Shown: one piece after another, positions 1 to 7,035 of the stretch | Numbering within the stretch: position 1 is the first letter of the stretch | How the letters are laid out: each line of letters begins with the position of its first letter | Origin: Planctomycetaceae bacterium | Lineage (GTDB): Bacteria; Planctomycetota; Planctomycetia; Pirellulales; UBA1268 | Direction of reading: 5' to 3' | DNA length: 11,319 nucleotides | NCBI GenBank assembly: GCA_947440895.1 | Contig: CANETO010000032.1 | Span: forward strand, 1 to 11,319 | The notes under the pieces: model-generated | The model's database searches: none | The model's input: only the letters and a program-made list of their open reading frames with translations | What the model was told of the DNA's origin: nothing | Program-made: the position numbers and the translations under genes

Positions 1-2
1 AG

Positions 3-2573
3 CCTGCCGACCCCAAGACCGACGGCAAGAGCAATAAGCCCACCTTCGCCGTGCTGCTCAAGGATGCCACGAAGGTCAACGGGCTGATTCCGCTCTGGCG
101 GAAGGACGAAAAAGTCTACGCCGAACTGACCGACTCCCTGCTCGGCAAGGAGTTCTTCGTGCTCATCTCCATCGCCCGCGGTATCGGCGACCGTTTTCTC
201 CTGGGAGGCATGAGCTGGGGTGACGGCGACGACTGGGTGTGGCAGTTCCGCAAGGTGGACGACAACATCCAGATCGTCCGCAAGAACGTGCGGTTCTTCG
301 CCGACAAGGGGAGCCCGGAGGAGAAGGCGGTCGACCTCGCCTATACCGACAGCGTGCTCTTCAGCGTGCCGATCGCAACGACCGGCCCAGCCGGCGGCCA
401 TGTCATCGACCTGTCGCCCATCTTCTTCACCGACCTTCCGCAGATCTCAACCCTGCTGCCGGGCTTTTCGTTTGCCCGTGACCGCTCCACCTGGGCCCGC
501 GTCAAAGGCTTTCCCGACAACGTGGAGTTGGAGGTGGCGGCGACCTACGGGTCGAGCGGCACGCAGAGCATCGACACGGTGCCCGATTCGCGGGGCGCCA
601 CGATCACGGTGCACTATTCACTCAGCCTGCTGCCGCAAAACAGCTACAAGCCCAGGCTCGCCGACGACCGCGTCGGCTACTTCGTGACGGCCCTCAAGGA
701 CTTCTCGCAAAAGGTCGACGAGGATCGTTTCGTTCGCTACATCAACCGATGGAATCTCGAAAAGGCTGACGCCTCGGCCCCGGTCTCGCCCCCCAAGAAG
801 CCGATCGTGTTCTGGATCGAGAAGACCGTGCCGTTCAAGTATCGGCAGGCCATCCGAGAAGGCATCGAGTCGTGGAATGACGCGTTTGAGAAGGCCGGCT
901 TTGCCACCGCGATCGAGGTCCGCCAGCAGCCGGAGTCCACCGACTGGGATCCCGAGGACGTCAACTACAACACGTTTCGCTGGATCACGGCCGGAGCGAG
1001 CTTCGCCATGGGGCCCTCCCGGGTGAACCCCCGAACCGGCCAGATCCTCGACGCCGACATCATCTTCGACGGAGATTTCCTGCGGTCCTGGCGGACGGAG
1101 TATGAGACGTTCACGCCGCAGAGCGTGGCGATGCTCACCGGTGGCACAGCCCGAGGCGAAGGCCTGCTTGGCCATGCCCACGGTCCCTCGCACGCCTGCT
1201 GCTCAATCTTTGACGGCCACGCCCGCGAGACCGCCTTGGCGGCGACATCCCTGGCCACCACTGCCGAAGGCGGGCTCTCAGAGGCCAACAAGGAAAAACT
1301 GGTCCTCCAGGGACTGAAACTCGTCGCGATGCACGAGGTTGGTCACACGCTCGGACTGCGGCACAATTTCAAGGGCAGCGCCTTCCTGTCGCTGGCCGAC
1401 ATCAACGACGTGACGAAGACTGCCGCGACCGGCGCCAGCACCAGCGTGATGGACTATATCCCCGTGAACATCGTGCCGAAGGGCAAGACGCAGGGCGACT
1501 ACTACACCGCAAAGCTCGGCCCCTACGACCTGTGGGCGATCGAGTATGGCTACAAGCCGCTCGCCGGCGGCACCCCCGAGGCCGAACTTCCAGAACTCGA
1601 CACGATCGCCACCCGCAGCGGCGAGTCGATGCTGGCCTACGCCACCGACGAGGAAACCGAATTCGGTGATCCCGACCCGCTCTCCAACCGGTTCGATCTG
1701 GGGAACGACCCGCTCGAATTTGCCAAGAGTCGAGCGGAACTGGTGGCCCAAGTGATGCCGTTGATCGCCGACCGGATGACCGCCAAGGAGAAGGACGGCA
1801 CGACCGGCGGCTATGAGCGGGTGCGGCAGGCATTCGGCGTGCTGCTGACAGCCCACGGGCAGGCGATGTACACGGCCTCACGGCTGGTGGGCGGTCTCCA
1901 CACGTCACGAAGCCACAAGGGGGATGCCAATGCCCCGATGCCCTTCCGGGTGGTCGAGCCTCAGAAGCAGCGGGACGCCCTCACGCTCCTGGAACAGCAG
2001 ATGTTCTCCGCCCAGCCCTTCACGTTCTCACCAGAACTCTACAACCAGCTCGTGGCCACCAACTGGTCGCACTGGGGCAGCAACCCGCCGGACCGCGAGG
2101 ACTACCCCATTCACGACGCGATCCTGATGTGGCAAAGCCGCGTGCTCAGCCGACTGCTTAATCCGATCACGCTCGACCGGATTCGGGACAGCGAACTGAA
2201 AGTCCCGGCCGACCAGGACGCCTTCACGACCGCCGAACTGCTCGATCGACTCACGAAATCGATCATGTCCGAGGTCGATGCAACCGCTCCCGGCGACTAC
2301 ACCGTGCGAAAGCCTGCAGTGGGGAGCCTGCGGCGCGGCCTGCAGCGGCAGTATGTCTCCCGGCTGTCGGCGTTGGCCATCGCTCCCAGTGGCGTCACGC
2401 CCGACGCCCAGGCGATCGCGGCGGCCCAACTGCGGTCGCTCGAGGGACGGATTGGCACCCTGCTGGCCAAGAACGACGTGAAACTGGACGATTATTCCCG
2501 GGCCCACCTCGGCGAGATGCAGGCACGGATTCGCAAGGTGCTCGACGCCAGTGTCGAACTCACCAGCCCCTGA
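3..2573 (+). CDS. Zinc-dependent metalloprotease, DUF5117/DUF5118/DUF4953 type (5' end missing)
   Basis: Partial gene: the reading frame is open to the left edge, and the residues before the first possible start (GTG at 51) already read like the family (PTF-AVLLKDATKVNGL), so that GTG is probably internal. Numbering from it, 840 residues are visible. The zinc site HEVGHTLGLRH (residues 428-438) fits HExxHxxGxxH: three histidines bind zinc and Glu429 is the catalytic base. A likely Met-turn, SVMDY, follows around residue 467. Upstream, WNDAFEKAGF and the GPSRVNPRTGQILDADI stretch are typical of the region before the zinc site in this family. Members are usually exported and have an N-terminal signal peptide, which would lie outside the window. 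The substrate is unknown. The stop is TGA at 2571-2573. A 90-base gap separates it from the next gene, so it is probably its own transcription unit. The family call is from remembered motifs. Confidence 0.88.
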   Translation, partial: PADPKTDGKSNKPTFAVLLKDATKVNGLIPLWRKDEKVYAELTDSLLGKEFFVLISIARGIGDRFLLGGMSWGDGDDWVWQFRKVDDNIQIVRKNVRFFADKGSPEEKAVDLAYTDSVLFSVPIATTGPAGGHVIDLSPIFFTDLPQISTLLPGFSFARDRSTWARVKGFPDNVELEVAATYGSSGTQSIDTVPDSRGATITVHYSLSLLPQNSYKPRLADDRVGYFVTALKDFSQKVDEDRFVRYINRWNLEKADASAPVSPPKKPIVFWIEKTVPFKYRQAIREGIESWNDAFEKAGFATAIEVRQQPESTDWDPEDVNYNTFRWITAGASFAMGPSRVNPRTGQILDADIIFDGDFLRSWRTEYETFTPQSVAMLTGGTARGEGLLGHAHGPSHACCSIFDGHARETALAATSLATTAEGGLSEANKEKLVLQGLKLVAMHEVGHTLGLRHNFKGSAFLSLADINDVTKTAATGASTSVMDYIPVNIVPKGKTQGDYYTAKLGPYDLWAIEYGYKPLAGGTPEAELPELDTIATRSGESMLAYATDEETEFGDPDPLSNRFDLGNDPLEFAKSRAELVAQVMPLIADRMTAKEKDGTTGGYERVRQAFGVLLTAHGQAMYTASRLVGGLHTSRSHKGDANAPMPFRVVEPQKQRDALTLLEQQMFSAQPFTFSPELYNQLVATNWSHWGSNPPDREDYPIHDAILMWQSRVLSRLLNPITLDRIRDSELKVPADQDAFTTAELLDRLTKSIMSEVDATAPGDYTVRKPAVGSLRRGLQRQYVSRLSALAIAPSGVTPDAQAIAAAQLRSLEGRIGTLLAKNDVKLDDYSRAHLGEMQARIRKVLDASVELTSP

Positions 2574-2608
2574 ATCGCTGCTCGTACCGCCGCTGCAGGG
2601 ATGGGTGG

Positions 2609-2629
2609 CCACGCCCCCACCCCGCGTGG
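2609..2629 (+). terminator. Hairpin after the metalloprotease gene, possible terminator
   Basis: CCACGC (2609-2614) and GCGTGG (2624-2629) form a perfect 6-bp stem around a C-rich 9-base loop, 36 bases past the metalloprotease stop. No T-run follows, so it is not a classic intrinsic terminator. It could equally be part of the leader of the P-II-like gene that starts at 2664. Confidence 0.35.
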
Positions 2630-2663
2630 AGCCTCCGCTTGATTACCACAGGAAACTTTCACC

Positions 2664-3008
2664 ATGCGTCTGGTCGTTGCCGTGCTCAAGCCGGCACAAG
2701 TTGAGGCAGTGCGGCAGGCGCTGGCGGCTGTGCACGTGACCCGACTGACGATCTGCGACGCCCAGGGATATAGTGGCGGCAGCGAGGGCAACACGGCGCT
2801 CGTTCAGGAGTCGGTCATGGAAATCGCGGTCAACGAGGATTTTCTGGAGCGGACCGTCGAGACGATCCACAAGGCAATGCACCTCGGCGAGACGGCGGGT
2901 GGCGACGCCAGCGACACGGTCCAGAGCACGATCGGCAGCCTGTTCGTGCTGCCGATCAACGAAGCCTTGCAGCTCTACCGAGAAGTTCGCGGACCGGAGG
3001 CGGTATGA
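2664..3008 (+). CDS. P-II-like signalling protein with shortened T-loop
   Basis: 114 residues, the size of GlnB/GlnK (112). The N-terminal half aligns by eye: MRLVVAVLKPAQVEAVRQAL matches the beta1-alpha1 region of GlnB (KPFKLDDVREAL), then TICDAQGYSGG matches the strand before the T-loop. From there it departs. About nine T-loop residues are absent, including the uridylylated Tyr51 and Lys58 of GlnB. About twelve residues are added before the last strands (HLGETAGGDASDTVQSTIGSLFV). The B-loop lysine (Lys90 in GlnB) appears replaced by Ser. P-II proteins are trimers that sense ATP/ADP and 2-oxoglutarate and act by inserting the T-loop into a partner; this one probably has other ligands or partners. 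The start is supported by AGGA at 2650-2653 upstream. It overlaps the following pseudo-receiver gene. A P-II-superfamily fold is likely, the function unknown. Confidence 0.8.
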   Translation: MRLVVAVLKPAQVEAVRQALAAVHVTRLTICDAQGYSGGSEGNTALVQESVMEIAVNEDFLERTVETIHKAMHLGETAGGDASDTVQSTIGSLFVLPINEALQLYREVRGPEAV

Positions 3009-3430
3009 CGATATCGATCATGAATCCCGTGACAGCCGAAGATCGCGGCGGCGACGGGCCGCAGATTCTGCTCGTCTCGCCCGATCTCCTCTCCACCAGC
3101 CGGATCGCCGGACTGGCAAGGGAGGCGGGTGGCCAACTGGCGACACTCCGCAGCCTCGACGATCCGCTGCCAAGCGGCTCGTACGACCTCGTCCTGCTCG
3201 ACCTGCAGGCGATGAACGGTGACCCGGCAGTCCTGGTGACGAGGGTGCTTGCCCTCTTGAATCCACAACGGGAGGCCCAGCCCGAAAGGCTGGCCCGGAT
3301 CGTGGCCTTCGGGCCGCACGTTGCCAAGGATCGGCTCGATCAGGCGAAGGCGGCCGGGGCTGACGCAGCGGTCAGCCGAGGAGAACTCCTCGGCGGCTTT
3401 CCCGCAATCGTGAAGCGATGGTGCGGCTGA
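3005..3430 (+). CDS. Small CheY-like pseudo-receiver domain protein
   Basis: 141 residues. The pattern resembles a lone response-regulator receiver domain: a first strand ILLVSPDLL, a third strand DLVLLDLQ with an aspartate where the phospho-acceptor would be, a fourth strand IVAFGPHV, then AGADAAVSRGEL near the end. The acidic pair normally after strand 1 is reduced to SPD, the Ser/Thr after strand 4 is not obvious, and the conserved lysine after strand 5 looks replaced by Arg or is absent. Ordinary phosphorylation is therefore doubtful. There is no output domain. The ATG overlaps the stop of the P-II-like gene (ATGA, 3005-3008), and GGAGG at 2996-3000 precedes it, so the two genes are probably translationally coupled. 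A second possible ATG lies at 3020. The stop at 3428-3430 is one base from the stop of the opposite-strand gene. The receiver assignment is inference from pattern only. Confidence 0.72.
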   Translation: MTISIMNPVTAEDRGGDGPQILLVSPDLLSTSRIAGLAREAGGQLATLRSLDDPLPSGSYDLVLLDLQAMNGDPAVLVTRVLALLNPQREAQPERLARIVAFGPHVAKDRLDQAKAAGADAAVSRGELLGGFPAIVKRWCG

Positions 3431-3431
3431 A

Positions 3432-4673
3432 TCACGCTGCGCCCGCCGGCTCTTCCAGCACCACTTCGTCGAACTCCGTGCCGTCGACGTCGTGACGCAG
3501 AAGCAGATAGCCCGCGGTGGCGATGGCCCAGAAGTAGCCCCAGCCGAACGATGAGAGCAGCCATTGCAGGCCGCGCATCCAGAAGCCGATGGCCCGGGCC
3601 CCCCAGGGGGCCGACGCTGCCGCCGCGTCACCGACCGCACCGACGCCTTCCATGACCGCTGCGGTGCGTTCATGTCCCATGCCAAAGCTGGCAGCCCACA
3701 TCGCCAGCGTGCCGGTGGCGTCGGCGAAGACTCCCGCAGCAGCCAGGGCGGGCAGGGCCACAAGCAGGGCGATCAGCCCATAAAACGCATAGTGGAGCGG
3801 CCGCTGATAGAGGTAGGAAAACGCTGTGGAGATGGCCTGAAAGCTGTCGCCACGTTCCACCCCGACGGCAGCCACCATCAGTGGCCAGCCAGCCAGCAGC
3901 CCAACGGCGAGGATGGCCAGCACGATGGCCCCGATGAGCACGACAGGCCAGATCGCCCCTGCCACCGCGAGTCCGATGTCGGTCCGCATCAACAGCCCGA
4001 GCACGGCCCCGGGCAAGGCCAGCGCGACGATGCCCAGCAGCACGAAGGCGACGGCATTGAACGCGGACACCCACTTTCGCGTGCCGTACCTGATCGCATC
4101 AACAAACCCCGGTGCATCCTCGCCGATGAGTTTGAGCGCCACATAACGCGTGATGGCAGTGCCGAAGATCGCCCAGACGAGCACGAACCAGCCGAGCCGT
4201 GCAAGCGAGCCGAACATCTGGCCGATCGTGGCCGACGGCTGGAAGGGCACCGACACGAGTCGCAGGACGACAGCCGCAGCGGTCGGCAGGCGGTCGATCA
4301 GTCCAAGCAGTCCCGGGAGCACCTCTCGGCTCGGCACGAGCAGCCGGTCGGCTGCGGGGAGTGCGTCAGAGGCAACCGGCAGGACCACCGCAGCGTCTGC
4401 CGATCCGACGACGTGGGCGGCAGCCACAGAGGCCGTCGGTTCGGCACCCGCCAGACGCAGGCTGTCGGCAAGTGACCAGCCAGCCCAAGTCGCAAGGCAG
4501 CCCAGAGCGGCCAACAGAATCACTGTCGGAGAGAAGGCGATACCGGCGGCCCGAAACAGGATCCACCAGGGCAGCGCCTCGCTCCACTGGATCGACTGCA
4601 CGGTGTTTACCGGCTGGGAGATCTGCGGCGGGTTCTCTGGCGAGACCGGGGCGTGGCTGGCTGGATCTGACAT
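3432..4673 (-). CDS. Six-helix membrane protein of unknown function
   Basis: 413 residues from ATG at 4673. The frame is open further upstream (to about 4841), but the extension is basic and low in complexity, overlaps yacG, and the 4673 ATG has GAGGG eight bases before it, so I choose 4673. Probable membrane segments lie at residues 48-69, 160-182, 206-229, 239-271 (long), 296-316 and 370-392. A roughly 90-residue Ala/Val/Pro-rich stretch (70-159) joins the first two and is probably outside the membrane on one face. The ends are polar: a Pro-rich N-terminus and an acidic C-terminus (DVDGTEFDEVVLEE). No catalytic or transport motif is recognisable. It is the last gene of the - strand array, 91 bases after yacG, so it may have its own promoter; I could not find a convincing one. 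Confidence 0.78.
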   Translation of the reverse strand: MSDPASHAPVSPENPPQISQPVNTVQSIQWSEALPWWILFRAAGIAFSPTVILLAALGCLATWAGWSLADSLRLAGAEPTASVAAAHVVGSADAAVVLPVASDALPAADRLLVPSREVLPGLLGLIDRLPTAAAVVLRLVSVPFQPSATIGQMFGSLARLGWFVLVWAIFGTAITRYVALKLIGEDAPGFVDAIRYGTRKWVSAFNAVAFVLLGIVALALPGAVLGLLMRTDIGLAVAGAIWPVVLIGAIVLAILAVGLLAGWPLMVAAVGVERGDSFQAISTAFSYLYQRPLHYAFYGLIALLVALPALAAAGVFADATGTLAMWAASFGMGHERTAAVMEGVGAVGDAAAASAPWGARAIGFWMRGLQWLLSSFGWGYFWAIATAGYLLLRHDVDGTEFDEVVLEEPAGAA

Positions 4674-4764
4674 ATGGTTCACCCTCGTCGATGGAGCAAC
4701 TGGATTCAGGCGTCGGGACGGAGACCCGCGCGGGCACGAGTATACGGTCACCGACGCCCAGGCC

Positions 4765-4932
4765 CTACTCGTCGCCTTCTTCTTCGTCGGACTCCGGCTT
4801 CTTGTCGGGGACGGCGTAGGCCTCGTCGAGCCAGCGGCCAAGGTCGATAAGCCGGCAGCGATCGCTGCAGAAGGGGGCCGTTGGCGTGGCCTCGAGTTTC
4901 ACGTCGGCATCGCAGACCGGGCAGCGAGGCAT
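4765..4932 (-). CDS. yacG: YacG, small zinc-ribbon DNA gyrase inhibitor family
   Basis: A 55-residue gene. Four cysteines (C4, C7, C22, C26) form the zinc site in MPRCPVCDA and PFCSDRC, followed by CRLIDLGRWLDEAYAVPD, which is the diagnostic YacG signature. In E. coli, YacG binds GyrB and inhibits DNA gyrase; the same role here is inference. The C-terminus is a strongly acidic tail (PESDEEEGDE). The ATG at 4930-4932 lies 3 bases after the TAA of the FmdB-type gene, with CGGAG at the end of that gene as ribosome-binding site, so translation is probably coupled. The stop is TAG at 4765-4767. In proteobacteria yacG usually sits near coaE; here it sits behind a chaperone array. The length is normal to slightly short for the family (about 60). 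Confidence 0.9.
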   Translation of the reverse strand: MPRCPVCDADVKLEATPTAPFCSDRCRLIDLGRWLDEAYAVPDKKPESDEEEGDE

Positions 4933-4935
4933 CGT

Positions 4936-5229
4936 TTACTCCGATCCTTTTCCGCTGGACTTTGAACCATCGCCCGAGTCCGACTTCTTGCCACCGCCCT
5001 CAGGTTTGCCACCCGTATCGGCGGCGGCGCCTTTTTTGTACGACTCGCTCCGGTAGTCGGTCTTGTAGAAGCCCGATCCTTTGAACACGATCGCGCCACC
5101 GGCACCGATCAGCCGTCGCAGCTTCTTTTTCCTGCATTCCGGGCAGGTCTTCTTCACGCTGTCGGTCATCGACTGGAACAGCTCAAAGGCATGCCCGCAG
5201 CCATCGCAGACGTAATCGTATGTGGGCAT
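4936..5229 (-). CDS. FmdB-family zinc ribbon protein
   Basis: 97 residues. The opening MPTYDYVCDGCGHAFE and the second pair KTCPECRK place cysteines C8, C11, C29 and C32 as a zinc ribbon. LRRLIGAGGAIVFKGSGFYKTDYR then matches the FmdB/CxxC_CXXC_SSSS family (a putative regulatory protein family). The last 30 residues are a Gly/Ser/Lys/Asp-rich, probably disordered tail. The name comes from a gene upstream of formamidase in Methylophilus; the molecular role is not established. AAGGAG lies seven bases before the ATG at 5229, inside the end of grpE (gap 3 bases). yacG follows after 3 bases, so grpE, this gene and yacG look like one coupled unit. Confidence 0.9.
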   Translation of the reverse strand: MPTYDYVCDGCGHAFELFQSMTDSVKKTCPECRKKKLRRLIGAGGAIVFKGSGFYKTDYRSESYKKGAAADTGGKPEGGGKKSDSGDGSKSSGKGSE

Positions 5230-5232
5230 GGT

Positions 5233-5772
5233 TCACTCCTTGGAAACAATGACCTGGGCAGGACGCACCACCCGATCGTGCAGTTTGTATCCTTGGCTGG
5301 CGACACCCACGACAGTCCCCGGGGCCACGCCGGCCACCGACTGCTGCAGGATGGCGTCATGGACGGTCGGATCAAACTGTCGGCCGTCCGTTTCGATCGT
5401 CTTGCAGCCGTGGGCTTCGATCACTTTCTCCAGTTGCTGGACGGTCATCCGGAAGCCCGACCGCAGACTGTCGACGTCGGTCGTATTCTCGCTGGCATCG
5501 ATCGCCCGGCGGACGGTGTCGAGCACTGGAAGCAGGTCGCGGAGCAGGTCGATCTCGCGGTAGCGCAGCGCGTCCTCGTATTCCCGCCGGGAACGCTTGC
5601 GAAAATTCTCCAGCTCCGCCTGGGCCCGCAGCACGCGCTCCTCAGCGTCCCGCAGTTGCTGGGCGAGGGCAGCGTCGAGCGGCACCCGTCCTGCCACCGA
5701 CTCAGTGCTCTCTGCGGCTGACGACTGGCCCTCGGGGGTCGGATCGAGATCGTCGTGGTCGGGGGTATTCAT
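5233..5772 (-). CDS. grpE: GrpE, nucleotide exchange factor for DnaK
   Basis: 179 residues, slightly shorter than E. coli GrpE (197). Residues 1-30 are acidic and likely disordered; residues 33-75 form the long coiled-coil helix that dimerises GrpE (ALAQQLRDAEERVLRAQAEL onward). The C-terminal beta domain (133-178) carries the signature FDPTVHDAI ... VASQGYKLHDRVVRPAQVIV. GrpE opens the DnaK nucleotide pocket to release ADP and acts as a thermosensor in E. coli. The ATG overlaps the dnaJ stop (ATGA, 5769-5772), and AAGGAGAG inside the dnaJ end serves as ribosome-binding site seven bases away, so GrpE synthesis is coupled to DnaJ. dnaK is not in this window. Confidence 0.97.
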   Translation of the reverse strand: MNTPDHDDLDPTPEGQSSAAESTESVAGRVPLDAALAQQLRDAEERVLRAQAELENFRKRSRREYEDALRYREIDLLRDLLPVLDTVRRAIDASENTTDVDSLRSGFRMTVQQLEKVIEAHGCKTIETDGRQFDPTVHDAILQQSVAGVAPGTVVGVASQGYKLHDRVVRPAQVIVSKE

Positions 5773-6965
5773 GATTGGCTCTCCTTCTTTTTCGTGGGCT
5801 TCTCGTCACGCGGCCTGTCGGCAGGGCTGGCAGCCTCTTTCGGCTGAAAATACTCGCCCAGCCGGCTGAAAAAGCTGGACCGCTTGGGGCTCACGGCCTT
5901 CTGCTCCTCGGCCGCCAGTTCCCTCAGGAGCTGTTCCGCCTTGGGCGAGAGCGTCTTCGGCACCTCCACATGCACGTGCACGTGCAGGTCGCCGATACCG
6001 CGGCCCCGGACCTCAGGCATGCCGAGTCCCTTCACGCGGACCACATCGCCGGCCTGCGTACCTTTGGCAATCGCCAGTGGCTTCGGGCCATCAAGTGTCG
6101 GCACTTCGACGGTGGCCCCGAGGGCCGCCTGACTGAACGTGATCGGCACCTCGCAATGCAGATCGCGCCCTTCGCGGGCCAGAAACGGATGGTCTTCGAT
6201 CTCGATCACGCAGTAGCAGTCGCCCGGTGGTCCGCCATTGGCTCCTGGCTCACCCTCTCCTGCCAGCCGCACGCGGACGTCGCGGTCGACGCCGGCGGGA
6301 ATCGTCACCCGGCGTTCGATCTGCTCCACGGTGAGCCCCTCGCCGGCACAGTCGGAACACTTGTCCCGGATAATGGTGCCAGCGCCACGGCAGGAGGGAC
6401 AGGTGGTCTGCAGCCTGAAAACGCCCGCAGACTGGATCACCTGTCCATGCCCTGCGCAATACTCGCAGGGCTGCGGCTTCGTTCCCTTCTTCGCTCCTGA
6501 GCCGTCACAGGAGCCGCAGGGCTCATGCCGGGAAAACTCGACCGTCTTCGTCGCTCCGCGGGCGGCCTCCACGAGCGACAGGGAGACGCTCGAAAACACA
6601 TCGCGGCCCTGCCGTGCCCGGTTGGCACGCCGACCGCCTCCGCCTCCCGCACCCCCGAACACGCCGCCGCCACCGAACAGGTCTCCGAACGCGTCGAAGA
6701 TGTCGGACAGATCATTGAACTCGTGGCGTCCGCCGCCCTGGAGGCCCGCATGACCGTAGCGGTCATAGCGGGCCCTCAGTTCATCGTTGGAGAGCACCTC
6801 GAACGCCCGGGCCGCCTCCTTAAACCGGTCGGAAGCCTCCGGGTTTCCGGGGTTTTTATCCGGATGAAACCGGATCGCCAGTTTGCGGTAGGCGTCGGCA
6901 ATCACCGTACCATCGGCACGGCGTTCCACTCCCAACACTTCGTAATAATCGCGCTCGGTGGCCAT
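5769..6965 (-). CDS. dnaJ: DnaJ, Hsp40 co-chaperone (class I/type A)
   Basis: 398 residues with all class I parts. The J-domain (about 5-70) has HPD at 34-36, which stimulates DnaK ATPase. A Gly/Phe region (77-111) contains DIFDAFGDLFGGGG. The zinc domain has four CxxCxGxG repeats with cysteine pairs at 150/153, 167/170, 189/192 and 203/206. The C-terminal client-binding domains run to about 340, ending GDLHVHVHVEVPKTLS. A charged tail of about 40 residues ends KKKESQS. MATERDYYEVLG is the standard start. Its ribosome-binding site is weak: the nearest purine-rich stretch, GGGACAG, lies inside an inverted repeat that spans the gap to groEL1 (see 6971-7035). It overlaps grpE by 4 bases. Confidence 0.97.
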   Translation of the reverse strand: MATERDYYEVLGVERRADGTVIADAYRKLAIRFHPDKNPGNPEASDRFKEAARAFEVLSNDELRARYDRYGHAGLQGGGRHEFNDLSDIFDAFGDLFGGGGVFGGAGGGGGRRANRARQGRDVFSSVSLSLVEAARGATKTVEFSRHEPCGSCDGSGAKKGTKPQPCEYCAGHGQVIQSAGVFRLQTTCPSCRGAGTIIRDKCSDCAGEGLTVEQIERRVTIPAGVDRDVRVRLAGEGEPGANGGPPGDCYCVIEIEDHPFLAREGRDLHCEVPITFSQAALGATVEVPTLDGPKPLAIAKGTQAGDVVRVKGLGMPEVRGRGIGDLHVHVHVEVPKTLSPKAEQLLRELAAEEQKAVSPKRSSFFSRLGEYFQPKEAASPADRPRDEKPTKKKESQS

Positions 6966-6970
6966 TTCCA

Positions 6971-7035
6971 GACTGTCCCGACACAGAGGTGAGCGAGTGG
7001 GTGAAGACCGCGAACGGCTTCTCCCACGGACAGTC
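6971..7035 (-). promoter_or_regulatory. Nested inverted repeat between groEL1 and dnaJ
   Basis: GACTGTCC (6971-6978) and GGACAGTC (7028-7035) are a perfect 8-bp inverted repeat. Inside lies a strong hairpin, 6997-7027: GTGGG/CCCAC, one mismatch, GAAG/CTTC, a one-base bulge, CCG/CGG and, on the transcribed strand, a TTCG loop. The outer arm overlaps the groEL1 stop on one side and ends five bases before the dnaJ ATG on the other. There is no T-run, so it is more likely an RNA structure affecting processing, attenuation or dnaJ translation than a simple terminator. Confidence 0.6.

Noticed and set aside
4739..4744. TATACT on the - strand between yacG and the membrane protein gene, as a -10 box
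   Set aside because: No acceptable -35 box at 16-18 bases and no TG extension, so a promoter cannot be supported.
4674..4841. Upstream extension of the membrane protein gene
   Set aside because: The added residues are basic and low in complexity and overlap yacG; the ATG at 4673 has a proper ribosome-binding site.
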